From: Pomphorhynchus laevis
Lineage: Eukaryota; Acanthocephala; Palaeacanthocephala; Echinorhynchida; Pomphorhynchidae
Direction of reading: 5' to 3'
NCBI GenBank assembly: GCA_012934845.2
Contig: WNNJ02002596.1
Span: 62,001-126,000 of the forward strand
DNA: 64,000 nucleotides
Shown: one piece after another, positions 31,540 through 43,171 of the stretch
Position numbering within the stretch: position 1 is the first letter of the stretch
Layout of the letters: every line of letters starts with the position of its first letter
Notes under the pieces: model-generated
Databases searched by the model: none
Told to the model about the DNA's origin: nothing
What the model saw: only the letters and a program-made list of their open reading frames with translations
Made by a program: the position numbers and the translations under genes

Positions 31540-32865
31540 TAATTAGCGAGAATGTTTTTGGATATACTTTGTATTAGAATATATAATACTATATAAATCT
31601 ATATATAGTATTATATACTTTGTATTAATACTATATAGTATTATATAGTATTAACAAATTTCATCAGAGAAAATACGTCCTTAACACGTATTTGGCCTCG
31701 CTGCTATGTTGGGTCGATGAATAGGGGCAGAAACCTGATAGCTTAGCAGTTCCGGATGATGACCTTTTAACCTTATTCTGATACAATGTCTGTTGTAGTC
31801 AATTCATGAAATGACGTTTATTTTAAATTTCAACTATATATTTTAACTCGATTTAAATTATTAAAAATCTAAAAACAATTATTAATTTTATTATTTAATT
31901 ATTAATTTTGATTTAGCATTATTATGTTTCGTTTATTTTATAATTATATAAAATACGTAGACTCAGTTAGATGATTTGATTTTTTCGTTATTTTTATATT
32001 ATATGGTATGCATGAATGCTCATGCAAAAATATGTTTCTTGTAAATTTAAATATGTCATCTTTACGATATAAATCAAAAGTAGTTTTAATTGAATAAATA
32101 AATAAAGAATTTCTCAATAAAAATAAAACATGGTGATGAATATGCATCTATTAAATTATTTAAATGATTTTGAAGAACGCCAATATCATTTCATATTGTT
32201 GCGATTCTTAAAATTTTATTATTAAATGTATTATATTTTATATTATATGGCATGCATGAATGCTCATGCAAAAATATGTTTCTTGTACATTTAAATATGT
32301 CATCTTTACGATATAAATTAATAGTAGTTTCAGTTAATGTTAATTTAATGTTCATATCTAGATATACACCTTCTTTATCATTAATATTGGTTTTGTTAAG
32401 AATAAGGCTTTCTGGATAAATTTTTTCACTAATTGAATAAAAATTATTAGAATTAAATACACATATATTTTATTGATGGATAATAAATAATATACTTTGT
32501 ATTAGAATAAGATACTAGATAGTTTTATCAGAGGAATACATCATTAGCATGTATTTGGCCCCCGCTGCTATGTTGGGTAGAGGAATTAGGGTTCGAAACA
32601 TGATAACATAGCAGTTCCGCCTGATGACCACTAATTCTTATTCTGATACAACGTCTGTTATGTATTAATCAATTCATAAAAATGACGTTTATTTTAAATT
32701 TCATTTTTTTATTTTAACTTGATTTAAATTATAGAAAATCTAAAAACAATTATTAATATTATTATTTAATTATTAAATTTTGATTTAGCATTATTGTGTT
32801 TTGTTTGGTTTATAATTATATATAATACGTAGACTCAGTTAGCTGATTTGATTAATTCATTGACA
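31540..32865. mobile_element. Naiad patchwork: tails T3 and T4 with inverted RT pieces
   Basis: Tail T3 (plus, 31667-31978) with hairpin 31671-31693, and tail T4 (plus, 32522-32855) with hairpin 32534-32556. Both run to the GTAGACTCAGTTAG(A/C)TGAT end. Between them, on the minus strand, are two RT thumb pieces, 32147-31979 (LYRKDDIFKFTRNIFLHEHS) and 32470-32155. The second is joined head to head with a plus-strand 3' UTR at about 32470. Such inverted and tandem joins are typical of PLE insertion. Confidence 0.75.
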
Positions 32866-33508
32866 AGTTTCTAAATTAAGAAAAATACGACATATTGAGA
32901 TGGTATTTACATTACAGATTACTGCGTACCCAAGCTCCGAACGCAAGTTTCGAAACTGCCAGATTGAAATTTGTTTTATGATGCGATATACGACAGTAAA
33001 ATTTTCAATCTAAACAAATTTGCATGGCACATATCTAATACATATTATTAATTAAATTGTTCTAATTTTTGTAATTAAATATTTTTTATTATTAAATTTA
33101 TATTTAGCATTATTACGTTTTGTTTATTTCATAATTATATTAAATACGTAGTCTCAGTTAGCTGATTTAATACATTGTATCATCAATGTATAAAAGACAT
33201 ATAATGCATATATTTTTTCTCAAAAATGCAGAACAATTAACAAAATAAAACGAAAAAGAATTTTTTCGTTTTATTTTGAATTCGTTTTCGATTAACGAAT
33301 ATTAATCGAAAACGAAAAAGAAGTCAAAAAATAAATTACAACAATTAAAAAAGCAAATAAAATAGTATTCACTATCGAGTTAAATAATTTAAAATTTTAA
33401 AAATTCATAAAAATCAATATAATAAATTCATAAAATTTTAATATAATATTTTAGATTTTAAAACCTTATAACTTGATACTAAAAGATTAATAATAAAAAT
33501 GTTCAGTA
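32866..33508. other. AT-rich spacer with a Naiad tail end
   Basis: At about 33060-33175 lies another copy of the last part of the Naiad tail (TTAAATACGTAGTCTCAGTT). A 20-bp inverted repeat around 33255-33320 (AACGAAAAAGAATT with its complement) follows. No gene. Confidence 0.4.
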
Positions 33509-33516
33509 AAAATTTA

Positions 33517-33670
33517 GGATCTTTTCAGTTTGAGGCACTTTGTCTAAATTACGCAAAAAGTCTGTTTGTTGTACATCTTCATGTGCTCTTTCGAATGGCG
33601 TATAATTTTTTTGGGAGAAACGCGTTTGTGGCTAAAAATTTTAATATTTAAATTTTTTCATAAAAATTTA
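33517..33670 (+). repeat. Left terminal inverted repeat of Merlin
   Basis: Pairs with 35655-35806 in reverse complement. It is near-identical through GTGCTCTTTCGAATGGCGTA and GTTTGTGGCTAAAAA, then drifts in the A/T-rich part. Confidence 0.85.
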
Positions 33671-34057
33671 AAATTTAATTTAATTTTTTTTCAAGGCGCT
33701 ATAAACTCAAAACTTCATTTGTTTAAAATATATCAATAACCTTTGTAATTGTAATCATTTAAAAATATTTCAACAAAGAATTTAAAAAATATTTAAATTT
33801 TGTTTTTTTCCTAAAATTAAAGATTTAATTTCAAAATATCTCGAAAAATACCAATACTACGCTATTATTTTTATCGTGCCATTCTAATCGCTACGTCTAC
33901 TATGGCTTATATTTTAAATATGTAGTTATTTGTATATTGATTTAAAAAGTTATTCCAAATTAATTGCAAATAGTTTTTATTTTTTCAATTTTGATCGATC
34001 AATCGATTGTTTTTGTAAAAATTTGATGCTATTATTGGAATAACTGCATAATTTTAG

Positions 34058-35003
34058 ATGTCTAATAATATTAATTTAGAGTGGATATTGCGAAACATTT
34101 CTACAGAATTAGATGCTGTCAAGTTTTTACAGAATTATCGATTAATTCCAAGTGGTATGAAATGGTTATATTTGGTTCGAAATAATTATATATTTATCTT
34201 CTTTTGTAGAAATAAGATGCTGTCGTAAGCATCTAATGACATTAAGTGTCAGATGTAATAAAGTATATTGGAGATGCCAAAAATCGAAATGCTCCGTTTC
34301 AACTACAGTTCGAAGTGGGACTTGGTTTGAAGGAGCACGATTACCGCTTCGTAAAACAATTATGTTTATGTACTGTTGGTCTAAACAATTAACCAGCATT
34401 AAATTTTGCGAAGAAGAATTGGCGATTGATCACAGTACGACCGTTGACTACAATAATTACATGCGCGAGGCTTGTGCTGATGAAATATTAAAAAATCCAT
34501 GTAAGATAGGGGGCGAAAATATAATAGTTGAGATCGATGAAACAGTTTTCGCCCGTCGGAAATATAATAGGGGGCGCATGCTTCCACAACAATGGGTTTT
34601 CGGTGGCGTGTGTAGAGAAACATCTGAAGTGTTTCTTTTTGCTGTTGATCATAGAAATGCTAAAACTCTTAACGAGTGCATAAAACAGTGCATACTACCT
34701 GGATCGATCATTCATTCAGATCTACGGAAAGGATATTGTGGTGTGCAAACCCTAGAAGGATACAGATTTGAACACCGAACTGTAAATCATTCAGTTGACT
34801 TTGTTAGCTCAGAAGGAATTCATACTCAACAAATTGAGTCAACATGGAACCAGCTTAAATCAAGCAATAGAAAGCGATGGGGTACACATCGCTCAATGAT
34901 TGACTCATATTTAGTCGAATTCATTTGGCACGGACGTCATCGAAATGACAATAAATTAGAGTCCATATTCGAGTGTCTAAGGAATTTTAAGCTATGCCAA
35001 TAA
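34058..35003 (+). CDS. Merlin transposase (IS1016/ISXO2-like), spliced
   Basis: Cut-and-paste transposase, predicted to act on the terminal repeats. Two exons, 34058-34154 and 34210-35003, give 296 residues. Splicing out a 55-bp GT-AG intron (GTATGA at 34155, TTTTGTAG ending 34209) joins RLIPS to EIRCCRKHLMTL, the sequence expected at this place in the family. A Cys cluster at residues 36-60 (RCCRKH..RCNKVYWRCQKSKC) looks like a zinc ribbon. The DDE triad fits D142 (VEIDETVF), D203 (IIHSDLRKGY) and E242 (HTQQIESTWNQ). No stops or frame breaks. Without the intron the frame from 34236 alone would lack the first 41 residues. Confidence 0.85.
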
Positions 35004-35654
35004 TTTTGTTTATTCGGTAAATATTTGCAACCGTTGTGCCTTTTAAAAAATTATAAGTAAAACGGTTTTGAATCTCTTAGTTCTATTAAATGCAACCGCG
35101 TAGTTTAATCACATATTTACCCCCATTCATCCCCTTCGCTTGATGTCACTGACCATTAACAATTTGGGACCTCATTCACTATTCCAGTAAATAAGACCTC
35201 AACTGTTGAGATCCACCGACATCATGCAGAGAGGATGAAATTGAATATAAAAGGAATAATGAAGATAAGTTTCAACAAAATGGATTTAATGTCTTATTGG
35301 GGTTCGATTGTTTGACCAAAATTAAAATAAACTTAAAAATATGCATATTTTGAAAAGACATTTTAAATAACTCTTTTTTGAATGATTCAAATATTTTAAT
35401 ATTTTCAACTTAAGTCAATATAACTGTGATGTTTACGATAACGCAATAAAAATTATATGTTATAATTGCAAAATTTTAAGATATTTCAAATTCAAATTAC
35501 TTTTTGAACAAAAAAATAAAAAAATTGAATGTTTTATCGTGAGAGCATAGAAAAAATCTCAAATCATTGTATATTGATAAGACATATGAAAAATACTTAA
35601 ATATAATTTTTTATGTTTCTAACTTTGAAATTTGAAATTAAAATTAAATTTTAA

Positions 35655-35806
35655 ATTATTATAAAAAAATTTAAATATTAAAATTTTTTAGCCACAAACG
35701 CATTTCTCTCAAAAAAATTATACGCCATTCGAAAGAGCACATGAAGATGTACAATAAACAGACTTTTTGCGTAATTTGGACAAAGTGCCTCAAACTGAAA
35801 AGATCC
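35655..35806 (-). repeat. Right terminal inverted repeat of Merlin
   Basis: Reverse complement of the left arm with about four substitutions in the first 120 bases. Confidence 0.85.
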
Positions 35807-35814
35807 AAAATTAA

Positions 35815-37310
35815 TTATAAAAATTCAGCGTCTTATTCTGATATGTCGTATATTAATCAATTTATAAAAATTACATTTTTACCTCCTAAAAAGGAGTAAT
35901 AACGGTATCAATAAATCATTAATTTAATTAAATTGATTAATAGATAACAGACCTTGAATCAGAATAAAGATTAGAGGTGATGAGGAGAAACCGCTATGCT
36001 ATCAGGGTCCCTAATTCCTCGACCCAACATAGCAGCGGGGCCAAATACATAAAAATGAAGTATTTCCTCTTTTAAAATTTGATTATCTAGTATCTTATTC
36101 TAATGCAAAGTAAATTATTTATTATCCATTCATATGTTTCTGAATATCGTTACAAATTGTTGCAATTTTTAAAATTTCATTATTTAATGTATTATATTTT
36201 ATATTATATGATAGGCAAGAATGCTCATGCAAATAAATTATAAATTTGATATTTTAATAATATTTTGTTGATTTACTTATCATTTAATATGAGAAGTCAT
36301 TTTATACATACTATTTTCTGTTTGATTTTTGTTTTATAGTAACATAGCTTAAATTATTTAAATAAGTTTGAAAACTAATATCCTTATATATTTTGGCTAT
36401 CATTAAATTTTCATTATTAAATGTATTATATTTAAAATTATATGGTATGCATGAATGCTCATACAGTTATGAACAAATTCATATTCTATAAAGCTTAAAA
36501 ACAAGTCTGCTATAATTGGGCTACTATTACCTCCCATTGAAACATCTTTCATTTGTCCTAATTTTAAATAATTTTGATTAATCAAAATATTCGAGGATTC
36601 TAATAATTCAATTTTATCCATATATTTATATTTACTTGATAACCTTGTTTAAAATATGTATCTATTAAATTATTTAAATGATTTTGAAGAAAGCCAATAT
36701 CATTACATATTGTTGCAATTCTTAAAATTTCATTATTTAATGTATTGTATTTTATATTATATGGTATGCATGAATGCTCATGCAAAAATATGTTTTAAAT
36801 AAGTAGTTTTAGTTAATGTTAATTTAATGTTCATATCTATATATATACCTTCTTTATCATTAATATTGGTTTCATTAAGAATAAGTCTACCTGGATAAAT
36901 TTGTTCGCTTATTGAATAAAAATTGTTAGAGTTAAATGCACAAATATTATCAATATATCGAAACATATATTTCATATCTTTATATAATTTAGATTTATTT
37001 TTTAAACAGCTACGAACAAATTCATATTCTATGAAGCTTAAAAACAAGTCAGCTATAATTGGTCTACTATTACCTCCCATTGGAACACCTTTTACTTGTA
37101 TAAATATAGATGTCCCTACTTTTAAATAATTTTGATTTATCAAAATATTTAAGGATTCTATTAATTCAATGTTATCCATATATTTATATTTACTTGATGG
37201 TTAAATGTATGTTAGATATGCGTTATAGTTATCATAGCATATATATATGTATATCTTTTTCCAAATATAAGATTAATTAATTTTACTTACGCTGCAGTAG
37301 TAACTACCTG
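35815..37310 (-). mobile_element. Naiad patchwork: tail T5 and three serial RT fragments
   Basis: Minus strand, from the 5' side: an RT palm-to-thumb piece 37179-36778 (KVGTSIFIQVKGVPMGGNSR, FRYIDNICAFNS with an altered active site, DKEGIYIDMNIKL); then a thumb piece 36785-36640 (HEHSCIPYNIKYNTLNNEIL) fused to a second palm piece 36640-36470 (SVKGVPMG-like SMGGNSSPIIADL); then a thumb scrap at 36240-36150 and tail T5 at 36130-35820. The join points repeat the same KYKYMDKIEL and HEHSCIPYN borders, which suggests successive 5'-truncated insertions or template switches. Confidence 0.8.
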
Positions 37311-37612
37311 TATTTGATAAGGCTCGTCAACTACCTATTTGTTCAAATCGATCAATTAACCACGGTGGTCTTATAGCTTTCTCTCATCATTGGTCTCCTT
37401 TGCAATCAATGCCTTTGTTATTTGTTCATCTTACTTTCGAACTACTTGAGTTCCATGTAATAGCCGGCTCGTTGTTTCTCAATATCTACTTATTCTATCG
37501 ACCTGGATCATGTCATCCGTCAGACACTGCTTTTTGTGAACTGTCAAGCATACTTTCTTTCATCTTCCTCTCTTGTTTACCTTGCGTTGACTAGGTGATA
37601 ATTTTAATAAAT
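37311..37612 (+). mobile_element. LINE endonuclease (APE) fragment
   Basis: Frame 37400-37594 ends LNIYLFYRPGSCHPSDTAFC then ELSSILSFIFLS, the central APE-type endonuclease motif of Jockey/CR1-like LINEs (Y-R-P-P/G-S..F..L). No other part of that element is adjacent. Confidence 0.6.
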
Positions 37613-38396
37613 ATAAATAAACAATAAATATCAATACTAATAATTCAATTTTATCCGTAAAATTATTATTTATCTTTTATTTGTCTAAAATAAATCTATC
37701 CTTTTAATTGTCCTATTTCCTTTAAGATAATATAATAATACTTTGTATCATAAGTAAGAAGTTGATATATTACAAATATATCATCTATAACAACTAGTGA
37801 TAAATCTCTAAAGGATAAGCGAATTTTTCTTTTAAAAGTGTATAATCATTACTTTTATTGTAATCAAATTTCAGCTGAGGAAATACATCATTAGCATGTA
37901 TTTGGCCCCGCTGCTCTGTTGGGTATAGGAGTTAGGGGCCGAAATCTGATAGCATAGCAGTTCCTCCTGATGACATCTAATTCTTATGTTGATACAACGT
38001 CTGTTATTTATTACTCAATTCATAAAAATGACGTTTATTTTAAATTTCTATTTTCTATTTTAAATTGATTTAAATTATAGAAAATCTAAAAACAATTATT
38101 TATTTTATTATTTAATTATTAAATTTTGATTTTGCATTATTATGTTTTGTTTATTTTATAATTATATTAAATTCGTAGACTCAGTTAGCTGATTTGATTT
38201 GTTCTCCTGACATGTTATTCGACCCAACATGTTATGTTGGGTCGAATTATAGGGGTCAAAACTTGATAGCATAGCAGCTCCTCCTGATGACCTATAATAT
38301 TGTAATAATATTGTAATAATATTACCATAACAATGACGTTATGATTTAATATAATTTAATATGGTTTAACAATAAAGTATAATTTTTTACTTTATA
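37613..38396 (+). mobile_element. Naiad tails T6 and T7
   Basis: T6 (37870-38197) is a well-kept tail: hairpin 37881-37903, GGCCCC and GGGGCC arms, and the closing GTAGACTCAGTTAGCTGATT. T7 begins immediately after (38200-38300) and keeps only the central part (TGTTGGGTCGAATTATAGGGG to CCTCCTGATGACC). No RT coding is attached. 37613-37865 is AT-rich, with old 3' UTR pieces. Confidence 0.65.
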
Positions 38397-38397
38397 A

Positions 38398-38760
38398 TGT
38401 TTTATTATTGAGTTCAGATAAAATTTCAGAATCGGGATAAAGAGCAAATGGGTCAACATTCGTATTAAAATTGTTTATTCCAGAGGATACTTGTGTGAAT
38501 TTGAAGCTAGGGTCATCACTATCAAGATGGGAATCTAAAAGATTCTTAAACTCACAATCATGCACCCGATCTAACGAGGTAGACAAGTACAATGAGACTT
38601 CGATTAAAACTCTTAATGTCGATGGAATTAGGGGCAAATACAATATTTAAAAAGGTCTTGATTGATTTCGATTCAAATACAACCATGCAGTTTCCAGTTA
38701 TGGAGTTTTCTGGTTCAATGTTGTTTTGCCATTCGATGGTAAATTTACAGAAAATTAGTT
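38398..38760 (-). pseudogene. Unassigned coding remnant, unit 1
   Basis: Minus strand reads NNIEPENSITGNCMVVFESK and, in a second frame, LDRVHDCEFKNLLDSHLDSD then VDPFALYPDSEILSELNNKT. Units 1 and 2 lack two bases present in unit 3 (CTGTTCG at about 45562), where the two halves are in one frame. I do not recognise the family. It could be ORF1 of the LINE that follows it in the array, or a captured host exon. Confidence 0.4.
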
Positions 38761-39657
38761 AAATCTCTATATTGCTTCGCCCATATTTGTGTTGAATGTA
38801 ATATAAATATATATGTAATTTACATATATGTTATTATATTATTAAAATAATATAATAATTAATTTTAGTTTATAATAAAAAATTAATTTATAATTTTTTT
38901 ACTTTATAATAATAACTAATTTTAGTAACCTAAAATGAATGTGTCAACAATATACAGAATGTAAATTACTGACTGATTAAATATACTGGGGAATATTAAT
39001 TAACTATAAATTTATTAACTATAAATTTAATATAACATTTAATATGACATTTTTAAACAGTTTAGATGTCATTAAATGTTATTCAATGTAGTGAAGTAAT
39101 AGAACTTTTTATCAATTTTAAAAATGAACGAATGTTATTTGGAAAATAACAATGATTGCGGTTAGTTTGTGTATTTCAACTGACAGTATATTTTCAACAT
39201 TTAAATAGTTGATTCATTTAAAAACATTAGTTTAACTCGCTAAATTAATTTACAGATTACATTACAAAGTAACCTGCAAATAATTTATTAATAAAACTGA
39301 ATTATGAAAATATTAAACCCTAATGAAACAATAAAACAATTTATTTATAAAAGTAGAAAACATCCGAAAATACATAAGTAATTGTCTTAAGAGTGTCACA
39401 TCCAGTTTCTCAGGGATTTTCGATTCGCACTACCTTCTGTGATTTTTATCTCTGCATCGTCTTTTTGTTCTCTTCAAATTTCAATCTCGAATTCTTTCAT
39501 TGAATCGTTCTAATACATAGTGTACACAGACAAAAAAAGTAATATTAATAATTTGTATAAACCAAGATAAATTGCAATAACCGACGTAGCTAAAAATAAA
39601 TAAAAGTTTCTCTTTTATTTTTTAACATGTTTTTTTCATTCTACTACTGGTGATTTA

Positions 39658-39690
39658 AAAAAAAGATATATTTTAACGTGGCAAATAAAT
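39658..39690 (-). repeat. LINE-A-type 3' tail scrap, unit 1
   Basis: TATTTTAACGTGGCAAAT preceded by an A run, the last bases of LINE-A without the hairpin. It recurs at 43140-43171 in unit 2. It probably marks the 3' end of the LINE in the unit, implying that this LINE shares its tail with LINE-A. Confidence 0.5.
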
Positions 39691-41420
39691 CTTTTTTTAA
39701 ACAAAAAAGTGTTTGTTCTTAAAATTTTCATTACACAGTCTAGTTAGGTGCGACGTTGTTTTGGTGGCCTATTCTTTTAATAGAAGTATAAACCCGAGAG
39801 AATAAATGTATTAAAAACAATGCATGATCCTCTTAATGAGATATTAAGTTTCAACGCTCGGTGAAAAACTGATAGACCGTTTTAATGATTGTTTTGAGTT
39901 TATTCATCTCTGGCTTATTCGATAACGATGGAGTAAAAGTCCAACCTAAAATCTTTACTATACTGCAATGTTTCCCGTTAGTTGTTACATCAAATCTATT
40001 AAATTCACGTTTGTCTTTGAATTTTTATGTAATGTATTTAAATTTTGTCATGTTAAAATTTAAACTTAAACGTGACAGGAGATGTTTTATTTTGTCAATT
40101 ACGCTCTTGCATTTCTCCGTACATTTTTCTTTTGAAACAATTCTTTTGGTTTTCAGAGAGATTAAAAAAATGTCGTTAGCGTAGATGACTCCATGCACAA
40201 ATTTATCGCATATCTTGCTTAAGATGTGTCTTGTAGTAATTACATAAAGTATCGGACTTATTGGAGATCCTTGCGGAACACCTTGCGTTAGATAATATTT
40301 TGTATCTTTATATCCGTCAATATAAAAATATCTGGCTTTGAGACAAGCCCATATCCTCTTAATTATGTTACTTGGAACTTTATATCTTATCAATGTTTTT
40401 AAAATTTTCTCTTGAGATATATTATCAATTGCTGCTGATATATCTAGAGAATACAGTATCCAAGGGCAATTATATTTATTAATAAACATTTGTAAGTCTC
40501 GTACTGCACCAATCTTGCTTTTTCTTTTTCTAAACCCGAAGATGTTATTATTTATTAGGTTGTTGCTTTCGTAAACTTCAGAGACTTTTATTGCTAAAGC
40601 TCTTTCAACTGCCGTTAGTAGGGGGTTGGAAATGGTGATTGGACAACTATCTTTAATATTATTGATAAATTTATTTTTCGGTAAAATTATCATTTTGCCA
40701 CATCCAATGCTTAGGTACTCTGACAGTGGGCAATTTACTAGATGTTTGGCTATTCTGATTTTATTCTTTAAGCTTAAAAGTTTTATTGCATCAGGAGGGC
40801 ATGACATTCCATTGCTTGAGACGTTCAAATTACCAGGAATTGCTTCTGATATGTCATCGTAGGAGAGATCGATGCCTACAGATGTGTTGATACATTCTAA
40901 AATCAGACAGTTGTTTAACATATTTTCGTCATTTAAGGTGTCAACGTTATATGTTAATTTAGTTCTAATAGCTTCTTGGACTACGTCAAAAGATCTTGAT
41001 GATATCTAATGGGATGCTGCTCTTTTCCACATTCCGAATTTTCGATTATGTACTGTATTCCACCAGTTCTTCAAAAACGGTTTATATCATTTAATCTTCT
41101 TTATTTCATTAGTTAGGATTAACTTATATTGCAGTATGTCTATATACGCTTGAATCCTACACGCTTCCTCAAGATTTCCACATAAATCTAATAAATTTTG
41201 TTTCATTTTTAATTTTTTATTTTGATGTTTGAGTAATTGCGATTTGTCGACTTTTGTTTGTATAAAAAAGTGTTGGATGCATTTAATACACACTTATTTA
41301 TGCCTTCAAGAATATTATTCTCTAAGAGACTTGAACTGACGTTAGAATTATTATGCTGGAATATATTGTTTTTTTCTAAAAAACAGAAATCCCTCATTTA
41401 TGATGGTATAAAAATTATCA
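39690..41420 (-). mobile_element. LINE (I/R1-like RT) in array unit 1
   Basis: RT frame 40921-40025 (298 residues): CPPDAIKLLSLKNKIRIAKH at 41-60, SLDISAAID at 158-166, GVPQGSPISPILY at 214-226, YAND at 247-250 (YADD variant). Further downstream, in another frame, VKILGWTFTPSLSNKPE follows at about 39960-39900. Upstream segments 41293-41087 and 41397-41209 hold the spacer before the RT; there is too little room for a full APE endonuclease. The unit 2 copy has a frame change shortly after YAND that unit 1 lacks. Confidence 0.8.
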
Positions 41421-41427
41421 TTGAGTT

Positions 41428-41880
41428 TAAGGAGAGTGAGACCATTCCGCGTAAATTTCTTGTAAAACATGTAAGCCAGACGCGAAAGAATGACGAATGC
41501 CGTTTCATCATCACAATGACTCATTAGTGCCAGATCCCTCCCACTACTGGATGCAGAGGAGGACTAGTAGACGGCAATCAATGAATGAATCAATGTGAAT
41601 GATGTACTAGAAAATTTTCTAGTACTAGAAAATTTTCTAGTAACATCATAGAGTACTAAATCAGTACTACAGCTTCACCAAAAAGGATCATTAGCAAAAG
41701 CACTAGCAAATGCCAGCGCAGGTCTCTTTAATCTCGGCTAACTTTTATTTAAGGAGAGTGAGACCATTCCGCGTGAATTTCTTGTAAAACATGTAAGCCA
41801 GACGCGAAAGAATGACGAATCCGTTTCGTCATTGTGATGACAAAACGGCATTCGTCAATCTTTCGCGTCTGGCTTATATG
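41428..41880. repeat. Direct and inverted repeats at the unit boundary
   Basis: TTTAAGGAGAGTGAGACC through AAGCCAGACGCGAAAGAATG occurs at 41428-41517 and again at 41750-41834. The second copy is followed by its own inverted copy (41843-41878), giving a foldback with ~33-base arms. Between them at 41607-41640 is a double palindrome of CTAGAAAATTTTCTAG. Repeated in unit 2 at 44910-45362. Confidence 0.75.
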
Positions 41881-43171
41881 TTTTATTATTGAGTTCAGAT
41901 AAAATTTCAGAATCGGGATAAAGAGCAAATGGGTCAACATTCGTATTAAAATTGTTTATTCCAGAGGATACTTGTGTGAATTTGAAGCTAGGGTTATCAC
42001 TATCAAGATGGGAATCTAAAAGATTCTTAAACTCACAATCATGCACCCGATCTAACGAGGTAGACATGTACAATGAGACTTCGATTAAAACTCTTAATGT
42101 CGATGGAATTAGGGGCAAATACAATATTTAAAAAGGTCTTGATTGATTTCGATTCAAATACAACCACGCAGTTTCCAGTTATGGAGTTTTCTGGTTCAAT
42201 GTTGTTTTGCCATTCGATGGTAAATTTACAGAAAATTAGTTAAATCTCTATATTGCTTCGCCCATATTTGTGTTGAATGTAATATAAATATATATGTAAT
42301 TTACATATATGTTATTATATTATTAAAATAATATAATAATTAATTTTAGTTTATAATAAAAAATTAATTTATAATTTTTTTACTTTATAATAATAACTAA
42401 TTTTAGTAACCTAAAATGAATGTGTCAACAATATACTGAATGTAAATTACTGACTGATTAAATATACTGGGGAATATTAATTAACTATAAATTTATTAAC
42501 TATAAATTTAATATAACATTTAATATGACATTTTTAAACAGTTTAGATGTCATTAAATGTTATTCAATGTAGTGAAGTAATAGAACTTTTTATCAATTTT
42601 AAAAATGAACGAATGTTATTTGGAAAATAACAATGATTGCGGTTAGTTTGTGTATTTCAACTGACAGTATATTTTCAACATTTAAATAGTTGATTCATTT
42701 AAAAACATTAGTTTAACTCGCTAAATTAATTTACAGATTACATTACAAAGTAACCTGCAAATAATTTATTAATAAAACTGAATTATGAAAATATTAAACC
42801 CTAATGAAACAATAAAACAATTTATTTATAAAAGTAGAAAACATCCGAAAATACATAAGTAATTGTCTTAAGAGTGTCACATCCAGTTTCTCAGGGATTT
42901 TCGATTCGCACTACCTTCTGTGATTTTTATCTCTGCATCGTCTTTTTGTTCTCTTCAAATTTCAATCTCGAATTCTTTCATTGAATCGTTCTAATACATA
43001 GTGTACACAGACAAAAAAAGTAATATTAATAATTTGTATAAACCAAGATAAATTGCAATAACCGACGTAGCTAAAAATAAATAAAAGTTTCTCTTTTATT
43101 TTTTAACATGTTTTTTTCATTCTACTACTGGTGATTTAAAAAAAAAGATATATTTTAACGTGGCAAATAAA

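Larger units (their letters stand above)
33517..35806 (+). mobile_element. Merlin DNA transposon, complete
   Basis: 2,290 bp with long terminal inverted repeats beginning GGATCTTTTCAGTTTGAGGC. The arms stay paired for about 150 bp with only four or so substitutions and a few indels. The flanks AAAATTTA (33509-33516) and AAAATTAA (35807-35814) match at 7 of 8 positions, fitting the 8-9-bp target duplication of the Merlin/IS1016 superfamily. It encodes one intact transposase with a DDE triad and one small intron. Bases 33670-34057 and 35004-35650 are AT-rich non-coding sequence inside the element. Confidence 0.9.
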
